Assembly: GCF_032854445.1 (NCBI RefSeq)
Contig: NC_088303.1
Coordinates: 18,855,501-18,919,500, forward strand
DNA length: 64,000 nt
DNA from: Liolophura sinensis
Lineage: Eukaryota > Mollusca > Polyplacophora > Chitonida > Chitonidae
Direction: 5' to 3'
The notes under the pieces were generated by a model. The model saw only the letters and a program-made list of their open reading frames with translations. It made no database searches and was not told the origin of the DNA. Below are positions 34,095 through 46,949 of this stretch, piece after piece (the first letter of the stretch is position 1; every line of letters starts with the position of its first letter). The position numbers and the translations under genes are program-made.

Positions 34095-34460
34095 ATGGCT
34101 ATGTGTATATATATTGTTTTCTTGGTGTTTTACGTCGTACTTATTAAGTTTTCACACATATGACGACGAGGAGTCATTAAGTGTGTGTACATATACTGTG
34201 TTTTCCTGTGTCAGGGCGAGTCCATGCCGCCAAAGTTCTACCGCCACTGAAGTATCATGCCGAAGACACCAGATATGACACCCCACTCAGCAACATTATA
34301 CTTACACCGGGCCAACCAGTCATGTTTCCTTGTTCTAACCTTTCAGCACTGAGCGCCAAGCGAGGCAGCAACACGTTTTTAAAACCATTGGTATGAGCCG
34401 ACCCGTCTCCCGAGATTAAGGCGGCCCCTCTATCCGGCACTGAATCGCTGAACACAGCCT
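34095..34460 (-). mobile_element. SINE family B copy
   Basis: The reverse complement repeats the order seen at 21,361-21,645: gacgacgaggagtcattaag (3' end), cagggcgagtccatgccgcc, then gccgaagacaccagatatga. Its end at 34,118-34,150 (cttggtgttttacgtcgtac) extends the family past the end of the plus copy. Confidence 0.75.
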
Positions 34461-34699
34461 TGAACGTTAGGCTTACCCATACAGTGTAGCCAGTTTCTGG
34501 CATACGTGCTCTTTTTGAGATCGATCCAAGGGAGGTAATTTTAAACAAAAAACATCAAATAAAGTCTGCTCCAATCACATGATTATTTCCCTTGACACGA
34601 ATGACTTTCTTTTTAAGAAAGTAGTATTCCTTTTTTTCTGTTTTGTTATTTCATGTAGGTCATAAGTTTTCAGAATGATGTTAATCTAAACTTGTTGGT

Positions 34700-34842
34700 G
34701 CTTTAGTGGGAAGGTCTTCCAGCAACCTGCGGATGGCCGTGGGCTCTCCCCGGTTTATTCCCACCACTATGCCGGCCGCCGTCCTATGAAGTGAAATATT
34801 CTTGACTACGGCGTAAAATACCAATCAGATAAATAAATAAAT
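34700..34842 (+). mobile_element. SINE family A, 5'-truncated
   Basis: Starts gtgggaaggtcttccagcaa and ends with the AAATAAATAAAT tail. The tRNA head is missing and a 20-bp piece around the gggctctgcccgg motif is deleted. Confidence 0.85.
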
Positions 34843-35198
34843 TATAGGTGTTTTGTTTTGTGTGAAATGAAATTGCTAAAGTAACAATTCTTATCGAAAG
34901 CTTTTATACTAGTAATCAAATTAATAATTTGATTTGCTGAACAGAAAAACTGAACGGTATATGTAGTATATACGTCTAGCCTACAAACAATCCGACGGGC
35001 CGGAAGGTCTGACTCATTTGAATGAAAATTGAGTGTTACAGAAGTTGCATGCTTATATTTCATAAGTAAATATCACGATTTATTAATATTTGATAAAAGA
35101 AAGATTATAGCACACTAACAAAAAATTTATAAGAAAAGATAACTAAGAATCAAAAAAAAAAAATTCAAGCAATACTTATCAGATGATTAGTCATAGTT

Positions 35199-35204
35199 TT
35201 TATT
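35199..35204 (-). promoter_or_regulatory. Candidate polyadenylation signal of CAP copy A
   Basis: aataaa on the minus strand, about 110 bp after the proposed stop at 35,315. It supports placing the 3' end of copy A here. Confidence 0.4.
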
Positions 35205-35999
35205 GTGTTTACAGTAAAAAGATAATACATGTAGATGGGCACTTTTGCCTGGTGATAATGGTTTTAACAGAAGCATATATTCATCGTATACAGACACCAT
35301 GTGATTCTCGTCTGTTACTTCGGGACTGCAAGGGAAAATACTTAATTAGTGAGACATTCCAAGCGAATTCTGGAAGAAAAAAATAATTGTTTGACTTAAA
35401 AATGTTCACATATTTACATATTTATTCATTTCCTTCTGCTAGGTCGTACTAAAGGATATCGCATTTAGCACATGACGAGGATAAGGTTAATAGGTAGCTG
35501 AAACGGTCAGTCGTGTGCCGTAGGTTTTAACCTAGAATCTGAGTTATTCCCTGACGGTCTGGGACCTAATAACTTCCAAAGAGTTAACAAAACTAGCAAA
35601 TACTTTACAAAATTCTGACTAATGAAATCACTGACAAATACTGAATATTGTGGAAGCCGATGGGGAGCCTATCTGTGTCTGGCTACCTAGCTGCCTCGAT
35701 GCCTCGGTCGAGGTGGGATTACTTCGAGGTGGCGGGAGGTCTTCCATCGGCTTCCATAGAAAACTGATTAAGTTGCCAGCTTTAATGACTTCATCATACT
35801 AGAATAGCATTAACAGCGTTTGCTTACCGCAGAGACTGTCCTTGCATTTGGTTCCTGAGGGGCACTTGGAGCATTTTTTACCCATTGTGAACGGCGGAAG
35901 ACCAGCGTAGTTCCCGCTGCCAAAATAAAACACATATATTTATAAGTCACAGTAAACGGGATCTCTGAAACAGGCTTTTGGCAGATAAAAACGTGATAC

Positions 36000-36165
36000 A
36001 GGTAAACACGAGGAGAGTAAACGTGCTTGTGCCAGTTATATAACAACGTTTACACTGAGAGTACACGTATCAATTATATAACAACGTTTACTCTGAGAGT
36101 ACACGTATCAATTATATAACAGCGTTTACACTGAGGGTACACGTATCAATTATATAAAACACCGT
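36000..36165. repeat. 38-bp tandem repeat (about 4 copies)
   Basis: Unit gtttacactgagagtacacg followed by tatcaattatataacaac, three clear copies and one diverged. It lies in the intron between the exons at 36,546-36,428 and 35,916-35,828 of CAP copy A. Confidence 0.88.
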
Positions 36166-36910
36166 TGCCACTAAAATTATTAATTATCATAACAATACGA
36201 ATCTTCGGAATTAAGATACAGCGACATGGACATTATTATATATCGTGTGTAAGTAATGTTCAGAAAAAAATGTAATAACTGTATTTATTTAAATGTGTAA
36301 AGTGTAGATGTTATATAGTATGACAGAGTACAAAAGATATGTGAATGAATATCATGGCTAATATAACTTTTACATTCAAAGGGAAATTCTGGCTAAAAAA
36401 AAACGATATATGTCAATATGAACTTACGCAACCTGGTAGTTACACGCCACAAATATGGCATTCTTCACCGTATTGCCACTGGGCATCTTTAGAGTGGGAC
36501 ACTTGGCGTAACCACAGCCTACCTTTGTACTTTTAGCCCATACCACCTGTGAGGATATAGAAAAGGTTGAAATCTGCGCGATGTATTTGGCTCCATATCA
36601 TGCTTAGCAGTATGTTTCAGAGTAAAATGCAAAGTATGTTATGATACAGAATGCCTGGACCAAGCAATGCGCGCCATAGCTTTTACATTCATTCACAATT
36701 TGAAAACGTAGTTCATTAAACTAATTATGCAATCGGCTGTATGTAGATGGCAACACAGCTCAAGCATTTTAAGCTTCACATTAAAAACATGCCTAATGAA
36801 CATTCTAAGAGAAGAACGGAATAATATGTATATCATATCAATGACAATGATAATGTGACGTTGACGAAAGCTTTAATTTTTTAATCGTTGCTCCTTAACT
36901 ATTCAGTTTT

Positions 36911-36938
36911 TTGTTTATTTATTTCTTTATTTATTCAT

Positions 36939-36989
<51 letters not shown>

Positions 36990-37050
36990 TTTTATTGTTC
37001 TTTTAACGCAGTACTCAAGAATTTGTCACTTTAATGTGTACGATCACAGT
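36911..37050 (-). mobile_element. (TTTA)n expansion on a SINE family A tail
   Basis: About 80 bp of tttattta repeat runs into ttaacgcagtactcaagaat, the reverse complement of the family A 3' end. The microsatellite therefore grew from a SINE tail. The following 37,060-37,170 resembles repeat family C (catattggtggaggacaagc). Confidence 0.75.
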
Positions 37051-39300
37051 CAGTTTTATGGGCATGTTGCTGACGAGCTTTCTCTCATATGGCGCACATA
37101 TTTGCACACCATATTGGTGGAGGACAAGCGGTCTTCAACGAGCGGTTTGTCACATAGGCCACACAAACATAGTGGGGGAATATAGAAATTAAAGTATGCA
37201 AGCAGGACTACTTTGTACCTTGTGCTAAAATATCTATTCAAATCCGATCTTACATCGTATCTTTATCACTTCCGCAATAAAGACGAAAATGATATTATAT
37301 TTCCAAAACATACATGTACAGTTTTAGTAAAAATCAGTGCCAAAGTGATTAGAAACATAATCTGGATTATGAAACACAAAAATCTTCTTGCATCCTTTAA
37401 TCCTAAATAAAACTTAAAATTTTACTTTTCCTTCTTTAATCATCTTCTCACCTGTGTATAATGTCCACAAACACCATTACATTCGCCTGTTTTGATGACG
37501 TAATTCGCTTTCCTCGTTGAACCAACTGTACACGGCTTTGCTCAAGTTGATTTCCGGATAGGCTGTATTGCCCCAAGTGGCTTGTAGGTTTTGTCCCATG
37601 CGCTTTCCAGAACAGCTGCAAGCAAACAATAAGTGATTAAAGTTTCCGAAAACACAAGTATCAGTGTGTGTATTCATGTCTCCTCATACAGGTCATCTAG
37701 GACTGACTGTATGCTGCGTGTCTGTGCGCCTTGGTTGACTTTGCATGGAGGAAATATTTTATTGTCAATAAATTCCACTTATTTTGAAAATGTGACTTGT
37801 GTGTATAATTCTGCGGTAGAGCCATACCATTTTGAATAATACTATACCAGCGACGTCTAATATATTGCAGTTAACACCAGTGCATTTTTTTACCTAATTT
37901 TCCTTAAGTTTACCTTAAACCATGGTGCTAGGGGGCGTGCAATTTGCTCCTGCTTCAGCATTTACATGGACGGTTAAAATAAAACACAAGGCAAATTGAA
38001 GAGTCCGTATTTCATCGGTTACGTGTGACCATTTGCCAGCTATCACACACTGTCGTTGCTGTTCTGGTATTACTCTCCATGCTGTACGTCTTTAATTTAT
38101 ATAGGAAGACAGAAAGACATTTGAGAATAAAGACAAAGGCGTTTTTACTTCTGGGTGTGTCGCAGTTGAGCCGAGATGATGAGACTAAGAGTGGATGAGT
38201 TGGCTTATACATCAGAGCTAACCACTAAGCCACTAAATATAGAACCATTAAAATTTGCTTTTTTGATTCAAGATTACTGACAGTTGTTTACATGTACGTA
38301 CTCTTCAATCATTCCATGCTCAAAGACACATGTATTAGCCAAGGCTTGAGCTCGTCTAGAAATAGTCCACGACCAGTTCTGTGGAGAGAAACGTTCCATA
38401 TGTGTACACCGGGGACCAGTTTCGCAAAGATATCGTACATGTACGACAATCGCACATATAGGACAATGGTACGGTAATAGTGACGTACAAAATATCGTAC
38501 GCCAAATTTACGATAAAATAAACATGTCATGCACCGCTTGGTGAAACTGGGCCCGGAGCATGAGAAACGGCGGTTTGGCTTTCTTTGAGAGGAGTTTTTA
38601 GTAGTATTTTGATGATGTCACAGTTGTTTTGTATATGACATATTCATAGTGACGATTTACACGAGTGTCATTACCAGGTACGTCATTCTAATGGTACAAT
38701 ACCAGTGTGTCTACATAACAAGGAGTAGGTTCAGTGATGGGTAAAGGAAACCCAGTAAAGCCAGTATACATCACTGCACCTTACCACATAAATGCTGCAC
38801 ATCCCGACTTGCTGTCGAACAACTGCGTTTGGACATTATTTTACAAAGTTTATGTAGTAAATCTTAAGCCGTATGTCTTATGCTGTACGTTTTAACAGCC
38901 AGCGCACATTAAGACATACATGTACTGTAGGTGGTAAGATGTTTGTAAATTCGTATATGTCGGACAGCTTTTAACCTAGAAACTGAGCTCCTACACTGAT
39001 CGCTTAAACAGAAAGCCCGTGTCATGACCGGATTCGGTAAAGTCTCGGTAAGTGGACTGAAATCTACAGACAAGGTTAAGTGTATGAAATTGGTAATTCG
39101 TGAAGTGAGTTCAGTACGACATTACCGTCACATGAACTTATGAAGCCAATACATCGGGATAAATTTTGACGCAAAACATAGCAAAAGAGCGAAACTCCTA
39201 TGCAAACATTCAAGGTCACCTGATAATACGACAATAACACATAGAAATCCAACATCATATTTTTGGCTTAGATATAATGGGATTACTCCGGTCACACTAT

Positions 39301-39445
39301 ATTTAGTTATTTATTTATTTGATTAGTGTTTTACGCCGTACTCAAGAAGATTTCACTTAAACCAAGGTGGCCGGCATTATTTGGGGGTAGGTACCGGGCA
39401 CACCCCGGGGAAACCCACGACCATCCGCAGGTTGTTGCCAGACCT
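39301..39445 (-). mobile_element. SINE family A, 5'-truncated, with target duplication
   Basis: Minus orientation from tttatttatttgattagtgt to gaccatccgcaggttgttgc. Flanked by gtcacactata at 39,291-39,301 and 39,446-39,456. It lies between the exons at 39,831 and 38,378 of CAP copy A, in sense with the gene. Confidence 0.85.
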
Positions 39446-40255
39446 GTCACACTATAAGATCATTGATATATTTTGGGTGCGGTAAGCGGCTTCCTGTATT
39501 ATACATAACATTCCGCAACGCTAGCGCTTTGTAGCAAACCAAGAATTTGCATATTGCTACTGACATTAAGGCGAGGTAAAGTTTAGACAAATAAAATTAT
39601 TTAACACAAAAATACCTTATATCTACCAAAGGCCACACGTATTTAAATTTCATGCTGTATAGTTCCCAATGACTCTACAATAACTGCTGGGTTGTTTGCT
39701 ATAATAACATTCAAATCTGCAACCACAAATAAAATTCCGCAACTTTATGTACTTTATCCGCTGTTATAGGAATGTTTATGATCAAGGTAAAGTAGTAATT
39801 ATATGTAAACCAAAACATTTACTTTCTTACCATTTCTTGCATGTTTGCTGCCCATGGTTTGCGCCTCAGAATGTTGTGAAGTTTTGTTACCCAGTTGGCT
39901 TGGTATGATTTTATATTAGTCTTTGTCTGCTGGCATGTCGTCGACTTGCCTGTAGGAAAAGATAAAGTATGATGATAATCGCACAATAGCTTCTAGCTCA
40001 CCGGAAGCTCAATTAATTGACGAACATATGTTTAAACAGATGTGTGACATTTTGTCACGTCTACCAAACGTGCTGTTTGAGACATAAACAGCAATAATAC
40101 ATTGCTTTGCCAATTTATCATTGTTATCATTTATCTTTTCACTTCGACTCTTCGAGGGGTCAGCTTACCTGGATTTCTCCCATAAGTTAAGACTTCGCTT
40201 CATCATTTACTATGTGCTAGTAACTAAGTTGACCATTCATTCTGAAGAAGTAACA

Positions 40256-40325
40256 GCCCGGTTTCCTCCTATCATAATGCTGGTCGCCGTCGTATAAGTG
40301 AAATATTCCTATATAAATAAACTTG
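40256..40325 (+). mobile_element. SINE family A fragment (3' end)
   Basis: cccggtttcctcctatcata, gtcgccgtcgtataagtgaa and a short ATAAATAAA tail. It lies in an intron of CAP copy A. Confidence 0.75.
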
Positions 40326-40629
40326 TAAGAAGTAACTGCCCTACACAGTACATCATTTACAGGAGAGCTGATAAAACACTGCAAGCCTTCCTAGGGACTG
40401 GTTAAAAGTTTTACAGATTTTACTGCTGTTTGGGATGTAGTACATTTTCCTAAATACAATTAAGCAGCTCTTTTCTGGCTGTAAATTTTACAGCCAAGTG
40501 AATAGTTAAGTAGATAAGGTGTTGTGCAGGCATAACATCGTCTCAAGTTTCTTGCTGTCAAAGTGCTGTAAAAAATCGCACATGCCAATCAAAACTACAG
40601 TAACATGATGTAAAGTTACAGGCAAAATG

Positions 40630-40747
<118 letters not shown>

Positions 40748-41852
40748 TGTCAGTGTTTTTCAGTAAGCCCATACTCCATTTGTCCTTGGGAAGTGTTTAC
40801 GGTACTACAGTACAGTTTACAGACAGACATTGTGAACAGATACAGACATTGTATATGGTGTAGTTTTAGAACACCCAGATTACTTTACTGATTCATGTAA
40901 CCAGCACAAATATCAGTTATCACTTACCTTGTACGACTGATGCCGGGGCTGCATTGATGGACCTTATAAATAGATTTAAAAAAACATCATCTGTAATAAA
41001 AGTAGATATGAAAAAACACGTACATACAGCATACATATACAGTAACTAGGGTTAAAATTATTTAATGCTACATTTATCATCTTCAAGTAAGAGAAAAAAT
41101 ATTTATCGCAAGATTAGCAATGTTCTAGAAGAAAATTGGAGAATAACTAATAGGGTCTGAGCCTACTTACTCGAAGACTTCTGCAGAGGAATAGCAGAGT
41201 GACAAAACCATTAAAGCACAATGAGACACGAGATGATGAATATTCATGATGATGGACTTGACGCGCTACAGCTGAACTTCTTGTCGAAACCTGCCAGGAA
41301 GTATCAGGTCTGCGGCTCGTTATATAGCTGGCGTTCCGTGACTTATAGGTTAAAGTCATCGATCGATTTCGTTAATAAACGGTGGCTCAAGGTCGATCAG
41401 ATCGTTAGTTGAACCGACCAAGTCGCTTTAAATGTCCCCAATTTCGATATTCAGGCTTGGCGAGTTGTTGTCCGCATTTTAGAGGTTTCATATCCCACGC
41501 AAATCTATATCCCATTTTTACTGCAAAACAAAGATTTATCTAGCTGACCATATGCTCTAACAGTAACAGGTGCATCAACAGGTTTTAATTCCCCAGGTAG
41601 TCTGTTACATAACATATGTTTTCTTTACGTGGATATCTTATTGCTGCATAAATACGCGCAAGGACCGTATTTATACAGCATCATGCAAGTAGAGATATTT
41701 TGTTAAGTTAAGAAATGGATTTTACTGAGGGTAAATCTGGTCAAGTGGTAAGCAAAAAACATATTATGTAAATCTCTTTGTTTCGCAACTTACTGTGTTA
41801 ATCAATATTCACTCTTTAAACGTTCACGTTCCCTATTTCCCTGCAAAACGGT

Positions 41853-41871
41853 GGGGGGGGGGGGGGGGGGG
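41853..41871. repeat. 19-G homopolymer
   Basis: An uninterrupted run of 19 G upstream of CAP copy A. It could form a quadruplex and is also error-prone for sequencing. Confidence 0.95.
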
Positions 41872-41924
41872 TGCAGAAACAGTACTAACATCTATTTATT
41901 TATTGCATTTCTTTAAATGTTGTT

Positions 41925-42072
41925 TGACGCCGTACTCAGTCATTTTTCAATGAACTTGTTTGGTGACGATAAAGTTCATTGGGAACCGGAGTTCCAGAGA
42001 AAAAACCACCGACCTGTAGCAAGTTACCGATAAACGTTCCCATTTGCTAAAACTGGATTGACAAAGTCACCT
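41925..42072. mobile_element. Repeat family C fragment leading into the minisatellite
   Basis: Contains aaaccaccgacctgtagcaa, gttaccgataaacgttccca and then aaaggcagccacaccactga. In the copy at 11,290-11,520 the same order ends at aaacagccacaccggtggc. The end of the element thus runs without a break into the first minisatellite unit. Confidence 0.65.
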
Positions 42073-44876
42073 TATTGAGACACAAAAGGCAGCCACACCA
42101 CTGAGGTACAAACTGTAGGAAGTCACATTAGTCAGATATAAAAGGTAACCACGTTTCTGAGGTACAAACTGTAGGAAGTCAAATTAGTCAGATATAAAAG
42201 GTAACCACGTCTCTGAGGTACAAAGTGTAGGAAGTCATATTGCTGAGATATAAAATGTAACCACACCACTGAGGTACAAACTGTAGGAAGTCATATTACT
42301 GAGGTATAAAACGTAACCACTTCTCTGTGGTACAAACTGTAGGAAGTCATATTAGTCAGATATAAAACGTAACCACACCACTGAGGTACAAACTGTAGGA
42401 AGTCATATTACTGAGATACAAAAGGTAACCACGTCTCTGAGGTACAAACTGTAGGAAGTCATATTACTGAGATATAAAACGTAACCACGTCTCTGAGGTA
42501 CAAGCTGTAGGAAGTCAAATTAGTCAGATATAAAATGTAACCGCGTCTCTGAGGTACAAACTGTAGGAAGTCATATTACTGAGATATAAAATGTAACCAC
42601 ACCACTGAGATACAAACTGTAGGAAGTCATATTACTGAGATATAAAAGGTAACCACGTCTCTGAGGTACAAACTGTAGGAAGCCATATTACTGAGATATA
42701 AAAGTTAACCACGTCTCTGAGGTACAAACCGTAGGAAGTCATATTACTGAGATATAAAAGGTAACCACGTCTCTGAGGTACAAACTGTAGGAAGCCATAT
42801 TACTGAGATATAAAACGTAACCACTTCTCTGTGGTACAAACTGTAGGAAGTCATATTGCTGAGATATAAAAGGCAACCACGTCTCTGAGGTACAAACTGT
42901 AGGAAGTCACATTAGTCAGATATAAAACGTAATCACGTCTCTGAGGTAAACTGTAGGAAGTCAAATTAGTCAGATATAAAAGGTAACCACGTCTCTGAGG
43001 TACAAACTGTAGGAAGTCATATTGCTGAGATATAAAATGTAACCACGTCTCTGAGATACAAACTGTAGGAAGTCATATTGCTGAGATATAAAATGTAACC
43101 ACTTCTCTGTGGTACAAACTGTAGGAAGTCATATTAGTCAGATATAAAACGTAACCACGTCTCTGAGATACAAACTGTAGGAAGTCAAATTAGTCAGATA
43201 TAAAACGTAATCACGTCTCTGAGGTACAAACTGTAGGAAGTCAAATTAGTCAGATATAAATTGTAACCACGTCTCTGAGATACAAACTGTAGGAAGTCAT
43301 ATTACTGAGATATAAAACGTAACCACGTCTCTGAGGTACAAACTGTAGGAAACCATATTACTGAGATATAAAACGTATCCACTTCTCTGAGATACAAACT
43401 GTAGGAAGTCATATTACTGAGATATAAAAGGTAACCACGTCTCTGACGTACAATCTGTAGGAAGTCACATTAGTCAGATATAAAATGTAACCACGTCTCT
43501 GAGGTACAAACTGTAGGAAGTCATATTACTGAGATATAAAATGTAACCGCGTCTCTGAGGTACAAACTGTAGGAAGTCATATTGCTGAGATATAAAATGT
43601 AACCACTTCTCTGTGGTACAAACTGTAGGAAGTCATATTACTGAGATATAAAATGTAACCACGTCTCTGAGGTACAAACTGTAGGAAGCCATATTACTGA
43701 GATATAAATTGTAACCACGTCTCTGAGGTACAAACTGTAGGAAGTCATATTACTGAGATATAAAATGTAACCACTTCTCTGTTGTACAAACTGTAGGAAG
43801 TCATATTAGTCAGATATAAAAGGTAACCACGTCTCTGAGGTACAAGCTGTAGGAAGTCAAATTAGTCAGATATAAAACGTAACCACGTCTCTGAGGTACA
43901 AACTGTAGGAAGTCATATTACTGAGATATAAAATGTAACCACACCACTGAGATACAAACTGTAGGAAGTCATATTACTGAGATATAAAACGTAACCACGT
44001 CTCTGAGATACAAACTGTAGGAAGTCATATTACTGAGATATAAAACGTAACCACGTCTCTGAGGTACAAACTGTAGGAAGTCATATTACTGAGATATAAA
44101 ACGTAACCACGTCTCTGAGGTACAAACTGTAGGAAGTCACATTAGTCAGATATAAAACGTAATCACGTCTCTGAGGTACAAACTGTAGGAAGTCAAATTG
44201 GTCAGATATAAAATGTAACCACGTCTCTGAGGTACAAACTGTAGGAAGTCACACTACTGAGATATAAAATGTAACCGCGTCTCTGAAGTACAAACTGTAG
44301 GAAGTCATATTGCTGAGATATAACATGTAACCACTTCTCTGTTGTACAAACTGTAGGAAGTCATATTAGTCAGATATAAAACGTAATCACGTCTCTGAGG
44401 TACAAACTGTAGGAAGTCAAATTAGTCAGGTATAAAATGTAACCACGCCTCTGAGGTACAAACTGTAGGAAGTCATATTGCTGAGATATAACATGTAACC
44501 ACTTCTCTGTGGTACAAACTGTAGGAAGTCATATTAGTCAGATATAAAACGTAATCACGTCTCTGAGGTACAAACTGTAGGAAGTCAAATTAGTCAGGTA
44601 TAAAATGTAACCACGCCTCTGAGGTACAAACTGTAGGAAGTCATATTGCTGAGATATAACATGTAACCACTTCTCTGTGGTACAAACTGTAGGAAGTCAT
44701 ATTAGTCAGATATAAAACGTAATCACGTCTCTGAGGTACAAACTGTAGGAAGTCATATTACTGAGATATAAAATGTAACCGCGTCTCTGAGGTACAAACT
44801 GTAGGAAGTCATATTACTGAGATATAAAATGTAACCACGTCTCTGAGATACAAACTGTAGGAAGTCAAATTACTGG
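42073..44876. repeat. 56-bp minisatellite, about 50 copies, 2.8 kb
   Basis: The unit is gtaggaagtcatattactga, gatataaaatgtaaccacgt, ctctgaggtacaaact. Two related halves make it up: ctgaggtacaaactgtagga and following (30 bp) and ctgagatataaaatgtaacc and following (26 bp), so each unit is an old dimer. Variant positions (attagtcag/attactgag, cgtctctgagg/caccactgagg/cttctctgtgg) alternate along the array in short blocks. The frame is not kept (56 is not a multiple of 3), so it does not code. It lies 0.8-3.6 kb upstream of the CAP copy A start. Confidence 0.97.
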
Positions 44877-44899
44877 AATACATACAGTAAACGAATGTA

Positions 44900-46655
44900 A
44901 AAGTTACAACCACAAAATTCAGATACAAACCATAGCGTGCCACGCGCATGAAATACACTTTACTGGAAACTAGGAGATACAAGCTTGGAGGATCACAGCT
45001 CTGAGTACGCTACTAAAATTTGGCCGAATTTTCAACAAACAATACCACAGAATTCGGCGACGCTTAGGAAGTGTAAGCACCGAGACGAACAGGGTGTCTC
45101 TCATGTTAATATTCATATGTTATATTGTAATTAGTCATGTAGAACGTTGTGCATATGTGTGATCTTTTATAGATTAGAATATAATTAAACATTTTAAGTA
45201 ATTTAGAGTATCATTAAACCTTTTAAGTAATTTAAAGTATCATTAAACCTTATAAGTGCATATGGTTTATAGATCATTAAACACCAAGTTTTAACAACTA
45301 ATACAACCACAGATATAACTCGTTTCAATATCCTATGGAACAAATTAACGCTCGTGTTTTGGACTAGAAAACACAGTCGTCACTAATATATATATATATA
45401 CATAAGTTTATTATATCTATAATACGCTCCGAGACAACACTATACCAAATCAAATCAAAACGATATGGGATGGCCAACTGATCGGATTACACTACAATAA
45501 TAGCCACCGAGTTCGATATTCCTGTTCTTGCTTTAATAAACCGAGATTTTAACCTACTGAACCTAAAATTAGGTTGTCCAGTGTCACAAAGTGCACTTAC
45601 TGGGATTGATCCATGACTGACGGTCGGCGCATATGGAAACGAAACGGAGTTTTGATTCATAGTATAACGAACTTGAAGACTTACACCAGCACAATTAGAT
45701 AAATAGTGCTTGCGCACAAGCAAGACACGCCCAGAAAATACAATGGAGTGAAACAAATTTAAACATATAAACGGAATGGTTCTGACATGGTTTGTCCACG
45801 GTTGTTTACCAACACGAAAATAAGGCCCTCCGTCTACTCAAATATAGGTGTAGTACAGGCAGATTTGGCCCAAGTAAAGCGAGCGAGCCCACTGCATGGA
45901 AGGCCCAAACAACTGTTAAGGTCACCTCTGACACAAATGGGGTATGGCACGATAAGTACTTGTGTCTGAACATAACCAACCTGTAAATACCACAAAGCTA
46001 ACAACATCCCTTAGCTTGACTAGTTGTACTTTAAAAAGGGCATATTGTAATCATTTTGTGTCATATCAGTTTATTTCAAAAGGATGAGCGATCCTTTGAT
46101 AACGTGAGCAATCGATCGCTTCATGGTACGATGGAGTTTAAATAGAAACTTGTGTTAATTATGGTAAGTTATATTTCGTTTGACAAATCATTAAGAAGTC
46201 GCCTTTTTGAGTATATGGGTGTACAGCTGTCTTCAGAACACAATTCCATGTTCCAATAACGTTTTATTGTTTTATTGACCCGGCCTCGCTTTTTTACAGG
46301 TGTCATACAGTTCATATAGACATGCTCCGATATATTTAACTGTAATGCCAGTCTGTTGGGGTTTTTTTCATCATCATGAGGTCCAATGTCTTGTTTCGGC
46401 ATTTTTATTCCATTCTCTTGAGCGGGCTTTTACAAATACAGAATTTTACGAGAAAGCTTTCCGCTTATATACTTTTGTAATATTTGTAATAAGATTTCTG
46501 TGTATCAAATACTGCATGTTCTCGTGGGTGGTATTCTGTGACAAATGTATACTTTGTCCTTGAGGCGACACAGACGTATTCATAATCTCTCCTTTGGTCT
46601 TGCTGAGTCACGCTTTGTTCACATTTTACTCTCTGTAGATCCAGTTTCAAGAGGT
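44900..46655. other. Unassigned intergenic stretch
   Basis: Unique-looking sequence with a short TA run near 45,390. Open frames at 45,487-45,756 and 46,169-46,402 show no recognisable motif. I see no gene here that I can support. Confidence 0.5.
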
Positions 46656-46667
46656 CACCAATTTCAA

Positions 46668-46935
46668 TTTGATTTATTTGATTTGATTGGTGTTTTACGC
46701 CGTACTCAAGAATATTTCACTTATACGACGGCGGCCAGCATTATGGTGGGTGGAAACCGGGCACAGCCCAAGGGAAACCCACGACCATCCGCAGGTTGCT
46801 GGCAGACCTTTCCACTTACGGCCGGAGAGGAAGCCAGCATGAGCTGGACTTGAACTCACAGCGACCGCGTTGGTGAGAGGCTCCTGGGTCATTAAGCTGC
46901 GCTAGCGCGCTAACCGACTGAGCCACGGAGGCCCC
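46668..46935 (-). mobile_element. Full-length SINE family A with 12-bp target duplication
   Basis: Runs from the tail (tttgatttatttgatttgat) to the tRNA-like head (gactgagccacggaggccc). Target duplication caccaatttcaa is at 46,656-46,667 and 46,936-46,947. It is one of the best preserved copies, close to the one at 837-1,103 in reverse. Confidence 0.93.
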
Positions 46936-46949
46936 CACCAATTTCAAGG

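Noticed and set aside
41147-41359. 70-residue minus-strand open frame upstream of CAP copy A as a separate gene
   Set aside because: It overlaps the proposed signal-peptide exon in another frame and has no domain of its own.
42073-44876. CRISPR-like array of regularly spaced repeats
   Set aside because: Repeats are contiguous 56-bp units without unique spacers, in eukaryotic DNA, and no cas gene is present.
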